NCBI RefSeq assembly: GCF_964355755.1
Contig: NC_092679.1
Span: 7,068,001 to 7,132,000 of the forward strand
Direction of reading: 5' to 3'
DNA length: 64,000 bases
DNA from: Antedon mediterranea
Taxonomy: Eukaryota; Echinodermata; Crinoidea; Comatulida; Antedonidae
This document shows, one piece after another, positions 38,664-64,000 of the stretch; the stretch's first letter is position 1, and every line of letters begins with the position of its first letter. Both the position numbers and the translations under genes were made by a program. The notes beneath the pieces were generated by a model that saw only the letters and a list, made by a program, of their open reading frames with translations, was not told the origin of the DNA and did not search any database.

Positions 38664-40170
38664 TCTTCTTTCTTTCTGTCATTTTTGTGCAGAGCGTATC
38701 TCTAAAACGTGTAAAGTTAACATTTTATAACTTTGTCAACATATGGGCAATCACGTGAAGTTGTGCTTTCCTATAATTGAATGACGTCAGAGTTGCGCAA
38801 CATGACTTACGCGCGTTTTTATGAATTTCGCGTATTTAACATAGATCGAAAACCATATAACGATTTAAATTGAAACTTAGCAAAAGTCTAATTTATATTG
38901 TGCGCTAACTTTTTGTGCACTAAAAATGGCATGTTTTACACGAAGTTACGCGCGCACGCGCGTTTAAAATTTTACAATGCGAAAAATCAATTTCTAATCA
39001 ACTTTCTACGTGTTTCATGTCATTTTGAGCATGTCAAAAATTCCCACACGTGCGCAAATTTTTACACGCGTGGTGCACACGTAGCGTTAAAAACGTAATT
39101 TTTTTGAGTGATTTATGTTTTCCCAGCCTTTTCTATTAATTTTACCAACTTTTAAACAATTTCGACTTCAAATTACGTCATACGAGCACGTAGAATATGA
39201 TAATTTGCGCGCTTTTTTGATGAAAAACTTCAAAAATTTGTCAAAATTAAGCCTTTTTTTAAACAATCGTAGTTTCTAAACTAAACGGTAAAAATTATTT
39301 TTTTTACATATTCTGGAAGTTGATGAGTTGTAGATATCAGATCATGCATTAATATGGCTAACCGGACATTGTGACGTCATCGTATGGCCACGCGAATATG
39401 AAATTTAGGATTTTTGTATCTTTCGTCATAACTCCTCACATTTAATAGAGCGCATCTCCACTTATCCGTTTTCCATTTTCACCCCGATTTTGATATTGTC
39501 TAGGTCAATCAACTATATTTAGCATGAGTTAAAATATTTTAATTTTTATGACGTCATCATGCCTAAAAATTTAAATTACGTGTGGCATTAATTTCATCTT
39601 TACAGTAAATTTCAATCTGTTATAGCTCGTAAGAATAAAATGTGATAATCACGATTAAAACGTTTTCTTGAAGCTATTGAATTGTAGATACAAAATCATG
39701 TGAAAATTTTGCCAATCGGATGTGGTGACGTCATCATATGGCCAGTTAAATAAAAAAAGTCGTATTTTCATATTTTGCGTCATAGTTCATTACATTTAAA
39801 AGAGCGCGCATTAATATTTCACGTATTCAAATTTCTTCTACACGTTAATATGCTGTTGCTGAGATAATTTCCTTCTAAAATTGCTACCTTCGCGTTTCAT
39901 TTTAAAACCATCAACATGTTAAAAATTGCAATAAATAGCGGGTCCCGTAATTTCCCCTATTCTACACTGTATGTGATATGTATACAGATTACACTGTTTT
40001 ACTATATGAATCAAAATAATAGAATTCAGCAATAACAACATATCATAGTCTTCAGTTCAGGTCATAATTCCATAATCTTTTTCCGTGTGCAATATTCCAA
40101 CGTATGGCGTGGACGTGGCGTTTGTCGTGCGGATAACTAACTCGTCAAAGTGACGAGTTTCATGTCTAGT
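38664..40170 (+). mobile_element. Helentron-like element, array copy 3 (1507 bp, 5' truncated)
   Basis: It starts with TCTTCTTTCTTTCTGTC immediately after CTAGT of copy 2; this corresponds to position 35561 of copy 1, so the first 75 bases, including the 5' hairpin, are absent. The 3' end is complete (stem-loop about 40139-40159, CTAGT 40166-40170), followed by T. Confidence 0.7.
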
Positions 40171-41595
40171 TTTAGATTAGTACTTATATAATAATGATGC
40201 CTAAAAGGAACAAATCTGAAGAAGTAGGTCGAATGTCTTTGGTTCAAGTCCTGCAGCATCAAGTATTGATTTCTTTAATTGATCCAATTTGAACTAGTCT
40301 TAGTAATATTTAATATGTCTGTACTGTGTATTAGAGATACACCACCAGATCGATGGATAATTTAGAAACTTTCTGAGATTTTCTGTGATATTAAACTAGA
40401 CATTTCATTTAAATTATATTTCATACATTTAACAACATATCTAAATTAGATATACTGTTTAATAAAATGATATCGATAATAATTAATATTTTTTTCATTG
40501 ACTACTTTATGTCATCATTATGAAAATATGCAAAATATATATTTTTGGTTTAAGATTACCCTCATAGTCCCAAACCCAACCCAAATTAAAAATTCCTCTC
40601 TTCAGTTCCTAATTTCTAATTAGAGGTCTAGGATAAGTTATAGGAAAAAAATCAACTATAAATTCCTAGAAAGTAAAAACATACAAAACTCGTTGAAGGA
40701 TGATTCCCATGCGTCTCCACTCACTTACTATGGATCTAGTTTAAATTAAAAATATCTATCAAAATATCTCCCAATTTACCTCAATCTGAAAATCAGAAGG
40801 TCTCCCAAAACCAAAATTTTCTTAATGTTAAAAAAATGGTCTCAAATTTTTTTTTTTTTTTACCATAATAAAAATAAATTTAGAATACTAGACTTCTGCA
40901 AAACCGGACTTTTACTATCGCATGGAGAAAGGCCATTCCAATGGTGTCCAGTATTAAGAGATTTTATTCTACAAATGGAGTTTGGACTATAATTTTGGTT
41001 ATTTGAGCCTATTCATTTCAATTTTGTCTTAATTTTTTTTACGTACAATGAGAGTCAATAAACATAACGTAGGATAAAGTTGTCTCGCAGCTAATTTATT
41101 TCAAACTAATAACATTCAAATTGAGTCTGTAAATTAATTGTATTAGATCAGATTAAAGAGAAAAACAAATTAAGCTTGTTTAGGGAAATACATTTATGTA
41201 GATTAAACTTTAATAAAATGTGAAAAGTACAGCTTAGAGCTATTTTGTCTGTTGTTCCTTGAGCTTTTCAATGATTCTAGTATCATGTCAGTTTCAAGTT
41301 CTTTTATCTCACCTCTGATGACTTTAATGAATATACACTGTACGAAGGATACAATGATTATGTTGGATTGCAATGCATTGCTAAAAAATAAATTTTTTAC
41401 AAATGATTCATTGTTTCCATGGTGATGGTGCTTTTCATTATGGAATATTGGTTGTTAGTTAGGATGATTATTACATGAACAATGTCTTTTCTATTATCTA
41501 TGTATTCAAAATTATTTGTGTTGTGCATTTTATAGTTTTTTTTTTATTGTACAATTGAAACAAAGACTATTGATTTTTTTAAATATTTATAATAG
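40171..41595. other. Non-coding before HEATR5 first certain exon
   Basis: AT-rich, with poly-T near 40848-40862. No exon recognised. The acceptor TTTATAATAG ends at 41595. Confidence 0.5.
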
Positions 41596-41669
41596 GTTCC
41601 ATCACGGGTAATAAACACGGCGTCCAAAATAATCGTTCTGATGATATTGAGGACGAGCAACAAACCGCC

Positions 41670-57218
<15,549 letters not shown>

Positions 57219-57493
57219 ACTTTTGATTAATAGACATAATATGGGATTCTGTAGTGTGACACATGTATTATGTTGCACTGTGTAAAACACAATCAAACAA
57301 AATTCAATGAAAACACACATATTCCCAAATAGTCATACTTTTGTAACAATGTACTGTATGTATGTGTAAATTGTTAATTTTTTAATGAAAATATGGTTGA
57401 GATTTGGATTGGTGGGGAATACTTAGTAGGAAGGGGACGGGGAAACCGGGTAAGGAGTAGTATTTTATAAAAGATTTATTTGTGCTTAATTGT

Positions 57494-57531
57494 AATAAAG
57501 TTTACATTTATTTTGTACTTATACCAATAAA
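57494..57531 (+). terminator. HEATR5 poly(A) signals
   Basis: AATAAA at 57494-57499 and 57526-57531, about 280 bases after the stop codon. Likely cleavage signals for HEATR5. Confidence 0.6.
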
Positions 57532-58202
57532 GAGTACTAGTGGCATGCATGATTTTTGTTAGCTAATTACCAACAATCTTGTGATTGGTAGAATTGATAT
57601 GAATATTCTGGCAACCAATTTTCATAAAAATGTGTTGTGTAAGAATATTGTTGTAGACGTGGTACACATATTTGATAAAGGTATTTTCATAAATGTAGTT
57701 CAAATAACAGTTAAAATTAGAATGTGCAATAGTCATTAAAAGAAATATATAAACAATTAAAACAAATGTATATATAACAATATGTAACAAAAATGTATTT
57801 ACCTGTAATATTTAGTGTATGAATGAGAGGAATCTGATGATTATGAAAAACATTAAAATGATTCAAGATTCTGTGTCATTATCAGAGATACAGTAACATC
57901 TCCATAATTTACAGAATTATGTATGTATATAAATCCAAGTCAAGTCCCAGTTAACACATATATCCCAGTAATTCATTTATTTGCACCGTTTTGTGCTTAT
58001 ATTTAAATTATTGTAGTCTAGGAGATGTTACTGTAAGTCTATAGACATGTTTTATGGAGTGGTGAGCCCCTGCATCTAATGAATCCTGTCTATAATTATG
58101 CTAGCCTGATTAATAATTGTATTTTGATTAAACAAATTATTACCCAAGTATTATCATTTATATTATCTGTTAACTAACTATATTTTTCAAGGAGTAAAAA
58201 TT
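57532..58202. other. Intergenic, no gene seen
   Basis: AT-rich sequence downstream of the HEATR5 poly(A) signals. No supported exon. Confidence 0.4.
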
Positions 58203-58617
58203 ATGAGTAAAACCAGTGTAGACGATGAACAAAAAGTAAAACTTAATGCTATAATGAAAAATGTTACTCAAATTGTATCCAAGGTAACAACTGGTGCTCA
58301 CTTGACCCTATTAAGGGGAATTTTAATTATTTTATTACGTTACAAATTGTAATTATTGTACTGTTTCAATAAACATCTAATTTAGGGAGTGATCACATTT
58401 TTTGCTTGAAAATAAAAACAAAATTAGTATTACATGAGGATGTGTTCTTGAATGTTTCTTAAACGTTTATTCATGTTTTTCTTAACAGGCAGCTAGAACA
58501 AAAAAACAATATACTGTACACTTACTATGGAAGTTTTATTACTTATATAATTCAGAAGCTTTTTTTACATATTTAAGCATTGTGTATAAGGTTTTAAAAT
58601 ATTCTAACTTACATTGA
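58203..58617 (+). CDS. Candidate small two-exon gene (69 residues), weak
   Basis: An AG acceptor-like site at 58191 precedes ATG 58203. MSKTSVDDEQKVKLNAIMKN continues to a donor (AAG before GTAACA) at 58283. An acceptor (TTAACAG) at 58488 leads to AARTKKQYTVHLLWKFYYLY and TGA at 58617, phase 0. There is no homology I recognise and no promoter seen. Could be chance. Confidence 0.22.
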
Positions 58618-59278
58618 TCACTAAAAAATGCATAATTTTCATTTAAAACTTTATTATTTATAATTAATAAGACTATTGGAATATAATACTATACTGCATA
58701 CCTGAACATTTTTTTTAATCTAACTTGTTTTAAAGTTAGGCCATTTTGTGTGAGTTTAAACATGGACATAATGTATAGGTCCATGATTTAAATAACACAG
58801 TAATACTATAGATTACCCTGGTTTAAACTGCCCCTCCATTGGGACACCAACACCTCTAGTAAAGTGGAAACACTACGAACAACCCCTAAATATGTTCTAT
58901 TTATCATAGTAAGGATGCTGAAATAAATTTCTACTGCAGCACAGAAAGTTTAGAGTTTTTCAGCTCAATGCTTTCTTTCATTCAGTTGACTACTCCACGC
59001 ATGGACAATCTATCAAGCTGTCTTACTACCTTAGGTAGGACCAATCACTACAGCTCTAAGTGATGATCATCCATCTTATTCTGGTTCGTCATTCTTATTG
59101 AATTCATACATACATTGTAACAATCGTACATTTGAACAGTCAGGAAAATCAAAACAATGCTTTCTCGCATACTCAAGCAATATGACTGTAATGCACATGC
59201 TCAGTTTATGATTGTTTATCAAATTAATCTTTCAAATCACTGATTTAAACTACGAGATATACTACATTGTTTGCCCTT
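58618..59278. other. Intergenic, SDR 3' side
   Basis: No gene seen. The bases next to 59279 are presumably the 3' UTR of the minus-strand SDR gene. Confidence 0.4.
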
Positions 59279-62200
59279 TTAATTTCTAGATGCTCCAACC
59301 ATTTCACAACTGACATCCCAAAGTTTTGTTGCTAAATCCTCATCATAAGATAGAGGGCTGCTTTTCTTCAATGCACAGTCACTATAAATAAATAACATTT
59401 TAATTTAATTTAAATACTTTTTCTGTTATCTATGACTTAATTTAAACCTGCCGATTCTCAGTACTGTATCCTTTTCCGAAGTATCATAGGAATATTTGGT
59501 AATACAACACATGTGTCTAGTAGTAACCTTACATCATACAGGCACCACATGTGATATAAATGAGATGCTGTATTACCAAATATTCGTATGATACTTCGGA
59601 AATAGATAGTATTTGGAGATATAGCACTGAGAATTGGGTGTTTAAACATAATAGATTTATTTATTGTTCAATGGTTAAAATTAGAAATTATTTATTATAT
59701 TTCTCTTGGATAAGTAGTACTGTACATGACAAAAATCTACATTTTAAATTTAGTACCCAATTTTCAAGGTAGAGCTTATAGCTAGCTTCTTTCCCACAAA
59801 CAAAGTATTACATTTCTGATTACCTGTAGTAGCTACCAGACTCCTTCTCAATGCCTGGCATTACTGCACAGTATATGGTTGTCTGTGCTCCTTGCTCTGA
59901 TGTTTTACACAGAGTCCTTAAAACAAGTTGCTGCAGTGGTACAATGAACCTAACAATTGGCCACGTATCTGTGATGTACCTCAACAGTTCTGTATCCACA
60001 GCGCCTGGATGAACTGCGTAAGACGTTACAGTTGTACCTGTTCAATAAAATAATATTAATTTGTTCGGAGTGAATACAATATTTTTTTAATAGTTATGGC
60101 TCGTGAAGTTGTGATTTATCAAATCTGCTTAAACAAATTATCTTTACTTTTTTTCTTAAAGTTTTAAAAATAACCTAATCGAATATTTGTCTATTTTTTG
60201 CATTAAAATCAAAGATAATGGATTCACGCCATTAAGCGAAAAAATTGGAAGGTTTAAATTACCAAAAAATATAGTTTTAATTTCTCTTTGCATCTCAACA
60301 CTCTCTTAAAGCCCCCTTCCCTACGTTTTTTAGATCTAATTTAAGATCACAAACTATATTTAATGTAAAAATAATACTATATGGTCCTATTGCGATAACT
60401 TTTTCCGTCTTTAAACGGTTAAAAATGTGAAAAATAAGTCGATTCTAATAATTATAGCGGCCCGCTATAAATCCCAAAATGCATTGCGCGCGGATTGATA
60501 TTTTTGTTTTTCACCTGTAATTCGCCCACTTTTCGATCGATCGTGAGGCCAAAACAAATGGAAGACTCCTAACTTTTCAGCGAAAATACCGGGTTTTCCC
60601 CAATTTGTATCAACGGAGTCTGGCAAAAATAGAAAGACAATTAATGCAGCAACTATACAACGTCAGGCTAGGTATATAGCTAGCGTATGATGTTCGTACG
60701 TTACCGATGTTTACCAGCTAGGCCTTCAAAACTAAGCCTAGCTAGGCTAGGCCTAAGAGCGTCCACGAGAGGTCGATCGCCGCGAGCTACTTAGGTAGTG
60801 CATTGTTTCTCACTTTTTATCATAATTTACCATAAAACGTACATTTAAGACAAGGAATGACATGGTTTAATGTTTTTAAAGTGATATATATGTATTATTT
60901 TCCAAAAAACGTCCAAAATTGCAGGGAAGGGGTCTTTAACCTAAATAATCATCACTCTATGTACCTTTAAGCCTCTTGGCTAATTCTTTGGTGAACAAAA
61001 CGTTGGCAAGTTTACTTTCAGAGTAAGCAGTAATGGTGTTGAAGGAACGTTTCTTAAAATTCAGATCATCCAGAGGAAGTTGTTTGGGTGCAATATGAGC
61101 CAAAGACGAAAGGTTTATGATTCTAGCTGCTGGAGATTCCTTTAACATATCCAGTAGCAGATTGGTGAGTAGAAAGTGGCCAAGGTGGTTCGTTCCAAAT
61201 TGCATATCAAATCCATCTTCCGTCTCCCATTGAGGGCAGCACATTACACCTAGTAAAATATTTCCTGATTATATAATATTGTGCACCAATCATGCTCAGG
61301 TATTACAACCATACAGATATATTTTATTACTAGTAGTAGTAGTATTATTATTACAGTGGCATAAAGGCTATGAGTCACTGGCTACTGCCAGGGGCCCAGA
61401 GCTTGCGGCCCCTGGGAATGAGCATCCTCAATGGAACCACCCAGTGTTGGAGGGTCCATTCAGAGTACTAAACCAGGGGCCTTTGACCTGTATTTTAAGT
61501 CACTGTATTATTATCAGTTAGGTAATAAAGTAATAGAATGTCTGGTTAAAGGGTAGAGAGTATACCTGCATTATTAATAAGTATATCAAGGGAGTCATGG
61601 TTGTCTTTGTATTCTTTGACAAATTCTCGTACGGATGCCAACGACGCTAGATCCAGTTTATGCACAAAAACCTCTTTGTGTCCAGTAGTTTGCTCTATGT
61701 ACTGCTTGGCACTATAACCTTTCTCTGTATTCCTGCAGGCTAGAATCACCTTAGCACCTATAATAGGAAAAGTATGGCATGATTGTCCTGCAAGATCATT
61801 CAGGATTTCTATATGACAATATAGTGACCTTTTTGTTTTCATGACTAGGCTAAGCAACTATTGAGTCTAAACATCATTCTGTTGTGCATGCTCAAATGTT
61901 TCTTTTTCACTCAATAACTGCTTAGTATAGTAAGCGGTGTCATGACAAAACGTCATTTTGTACATTTACCTCTGGCTGCCAAATCTTTTGCAGTCTCTCT
62001 TCCAATACCAGTGTTTGCCCCTGTAATAATGATGGTTTTGCCGACAAGTTTAGCATCGCTATGACACTTGCCAATAAACGACTGCCGAATATAGTAAAGC
62101 AACACAACTGTCATAAAAAATAATTTTTACAGAAAATTAGTGAATAATAATTGTTAATGGAAATGATTCCAATAATAAATGAATGAATTAATAATAATGA

Positions 62201-62676
62201 TGTATGTAGGATCTAAAGAATGTTGTTTAGATGCAATGCTGAAAGACCTAAAGGGTGGTCCAAATGTTATGGATGAGACTAGTACGTCAGTTACATTCAA
62301 ATCAGTTTTGGATTGAATTTGTTTCAATTTATGACCATAAAAAGAACGGTCGATCGTGACTATAAAACGCTTTTAATTACAGTACACATGCACGGTGGTT
62401 GACCGCTCTTCCCCCCACCTCCACCTATCCCTATCCCTATCCCCCTCTCCCTCCCTTCCCCTTTTTTCTTCTTCTTAACCGACCCACCACCAACTACAGT
62501 ATAATATATGATAGTGCGTTAACCTTTTTTGTTTACCATTCCTGAGCATGATGATTTGCATATTTATATCATAGATATATATATACTAGTTTTCTTCTAA
62601 ATCAGGGTTAAAATCTAACACGTTATGTTAACTTACCAATCAAAGGGATAGTTAATATGATAAGAAGCATGATCAT
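59279..62676 (-). CDS. Retinol dehydrogenase-like SDR (RDH11/12 type), complete
   Basis: Six minus-strand exons: 62676-62637, 62107-61970, 61757-61566, 61249-60965, 60037-59824 and 59381-59279 (TAA). All are GT-AG with matching phases; 323 residues (human RDH11/12 about 316-318). A second ATG at 62670 would give 321; an in-frame TAG lies upstream. NADP(H)-dependent short-chain dehydrogenases of this class interconvert retinol and retinal at ER membranes. Seen: hydrophobic N terminus ([14 protein letters not shown]), cofactor motif TGANTGIG at 42-49, NNAG at 121-124, N144 in [12 protein letters not shown], serine at 171/172 (INLSS), catalytic Y199 and K203 in [12 protein letters not shown], then [12 protein letters not shown] and the family C terminus [10 protein letters not shown]. 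Catalytic residues are complete. Substrate is not determined by sequence. Introns 3-5 hold a hAT MITE, a piggyBac-like MITE and a foldback. Confidence 0.93.
59474..59602. repeat. Foldback element in the SDR last intron
   Basis: TTCCGAAGTATCATAGGAAT at 59474 pairs with ATTCGTATGATACTTCGGAA ending at 59602. The arms are ~36 bp with one or two mismatches. Weaker pairing (GATTCTCAGT against ACTGAGAATT) extends to about 59453 and 59637. Confidence 0.7.
60310..60935. mobile_element. 626-bp piggyBac-like MITE with TTAA targets, copy 2
   Basis: Flanked by TTAA (60306-60309 and 60936-60939). Same orientation and length as 56009-56634 with roughly a dozen substitutions by eye. Lies in SDR intron 4, 29 bases from the donor at 60964. 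Confidence 0.8.
61354..61505. mobile_element. 152-bp hAT-type MITE, copy 2, perfect 8-bp TSD
   Basis: Ends CAGTGGCATAAAGG and TTTTAAGTCACTG are inverted. TATTATTA at 61346-61353 and 61506-61513 is an exact 8-bp duplication, as for hAT elements. Inserted in SDR intron 3. Confidence 0.85.
62395..62470. repeat. Pyrimidine tract in SDR intron 1
   Basis: C/T-only runs with three to four TATCCC/CCTATC units and CTTCTTCTT. Simple sequence, no further role inferred. Confidence 0.7.
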
Positions 62677-63070
62677 ATAAATAATGCGTAGTTTTGAACT
62701 CCTTTTCTAGCAATATTCATTCAGCTCTATTTGCAAACTTGCACTTAGTAGACACCGTGTCAAATAATAATGTGTGATCGCCGATGGGTCGATGACCCCC
62801 CATGACCCATTGCTCGCACTTTTGGGGACACATCCGCACACACGCACTCTCGACTCTCCGGTTGCGCACACGTGAGCGATAACCAGATCCAGGGGAGTAT
62901 TATGCAAGTTCCTTTTCTATCAAAAAGGTATATTGTCCCCCTGAAAAAAAAATGTTTTAAATGTATTTGTTGAATATGCCATTTTATGTCACAAATATAA
63001 TAGGTATTCACTTTGACCTAAATATATTTTCCTGAAAAAACTGTAATCTCTATGCTCTGTAATAATTAAA
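62677..63070. other. Probable SDR promoter region
   Basis: Immediately upstream of the SDR start; 62760-62880 is relatively GC- and CpG-rich (CGCACACACGCACTCTCG, GCACACGTGAGC) compared with its surroundings. No core element could be fixed. Confidence 0.35.
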
Positions 63071-63600
63071 CACAAATTAGTTTGATTATTATTTATTTTA
63101 TTTATTTATTTATTCGGTATATAAAAATATATTACAAAACGACAGTCAAGGACTGAAATGAAATGTATTACAAATGACTAAAAATTAGTTAAAATTGCTA
63201 TAAAAATAGAAACATCTTAATAAAATTAGATATCGTACCATACAATTAAAAACATACATGAATAAAAAACCTTAAAACATTCACTTATTACATATCTAAA
63301 AAAGAGCTAGTGGTGCCTATTAATTATATCCACCATGGTGGGAACTGGAGACGACCTAAGTCTGCTGGTTTTACAATGAGGTACTTCTAGAAAGCGGTTG
63401 ACTCTGAGAGACCGAGCTGGCTTATGAAGAGGGGGAAGTATTTCTCTAAACAGCTCGGATTTTAATAAGCCTTCCCCGAAAGACAACACAAGTTTGTTTC
63501 TTCTCTCTACAAGAGTAGGTAAACCAGTAACAGACAATGCATGATCATAGCACAAATAGTTGTTACCTAGCATGATACGCAATGCTCTCTTTTGTACCTT
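63071..63600 (-). pseudogene. 5'-truncated LINE C-terminal fragment
   Basis: Minus-strand frame 63582-63307 reads SVTGLPTLVERRNKLVLSFG and FREILPPLHKPARSLRVNRF, the conserved end of L2/CR1-type RT proteins. It terminates in an AATA-rich tail near 63071-63110. No RT core. Confidence 0.7.
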
Positions 63601-63659
63601 TTTAAATTATTTAATTTATTAAGTCAATTTGGTTGAATTTAACCATTTTTCTTTTTTGT

Positions 63660-64000
63660 AAGTAATAATATAGGCTTAAGTTTATGTACCGCCAACGTAA
63701 GATACTAAGTTGTAAGAATCGTAAACTATTATGCTCTGCTCTCATCCAATGTGTTTTTGACTATGCTGCATCTTCTTGGTTCTGTGGAACCAGTAAAGCT
63801 ATTCAAAGAAAACTACAAATTGCTCAAAACAAAATGGTTAGACTCATAAAAGGAGTTGAACCCAGAAGACATATAGGTGCTGATCAATTAGACGATTATG
63901 GATTGTTAAATGTAAAATATCGAGTAAAGTTCTTGCAAATTAGCCAAGTTCATAAAATATTTATGGGCAGAAGTGCTTCATACCTAAACGAAAACTTTCG
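63660..64000 (+). pseudogene. LINE RT C-terminal fragment running off the window
   Basis: The frame from about 63687 reads YRQRKILSCKNRKLLCSALI, CVFDYAASSWFCGTSKAIQR and KLQIAQNKMVRLIKGVEPRR, the region after the RT core. It stays open to base 64000. The upstream RT core is absent, so 5' truncated here; the remainder lies outside. Divergent in orientation from the fragment at 63071-63600. Confidence 0.7.

Noticed and set aside
35931..39098. Short open frames within the Helentron-like array
   Set aside because: They differ between copies and contain no Rep, helicase or endonuclease motif; the units look non-coding.
35486..40170. CRISPR-like or ordinary satellite interpretation of the long tandem repeat
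   Set aside because: The unit is far too long for CRISPR, and its borders coincide with transposon-type end structures, unlike a phase-free satellite.
62420..62450. Telomere-like CCCTAT units
   Set aside because: Only a few imperfect units inside a pyrimidine tract within an intron; not a telomeric array.

Overview
The window is animal nuclear DNA. Genes are split by canonical GT-AG introns, AT-rich intergenic DNA is long, and several transposon classes are nested in it. The proteins match deuterostome families: an ST3Gal-type sialyltransferase, ZFPL1, HEATR5 and an RDH11/12-type SDR. The many AGGCCTA-type words resemble echinoderm or hemichordate genomes; an echinoderm is my inference, not something the sequence proves.

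Layout. (1) 1-1525, plus strand: last three exons of an ST3Gal-like sialyltransferase whose catalytic motifs look degraded. (2) 2804-4136, minus: two exons of an unrecognised protein. (3) 4.7-7.5 kb: a perfect inverted repeat enclosing a 62-bp palindrome, a 1-kb terminal-inverted-repeat (TIR) element and a LINE fragment. (4) 9608-10720, plus: a two-exon lysine-rich protein with internal repeats. (5) 15124-18313, minus: complete six-exon ZFPL1, with two foldback elements in its introns. (6) 19.2-19.8 kb: a tandem pair of tRNA-like units, one a full cloverleaf with a Pol III-type T run. (7) 22.6-25.7 kb: a dead LINE. (8) 30.6-33.9 kb: an apparently intact PHD-endonuclease-RT LINE. (9) 35486-40170: three head-to-tail copies of a ~1.5-1.6 kb element with Helitron2/Helentron-like ends. 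(10) 41670-57218, plus: complete HEATR5 (HEATR5A/B orthologue), 32 coding exons and 2043 residues, with possible upstream exons at 26980-27068 and near 18.8 kb. (11) 59279-62676, minus: complete six-exon retinol-dehydrogenase-like SDR. (12) 63.1-64 kb: two LINE 3' fragments, the second running off the window.

The host genes are not a functional cluster. ZFPL1 (cis-Golgi), HEATR5 (AP-1/endosomal trafficking) and the sialyltransferase (Golgi glycosylation) all touch the secretory pathway, but nothing here shows co-regulation. The most unusual content is the mobile DNA: the tandem Helentron-like array, a hammerhead-like motif in a HEATR5 intron, paired MITE copies of identical length with exact TTAA or 8-bp target duplications, and the tRNA with anticodon AUC.
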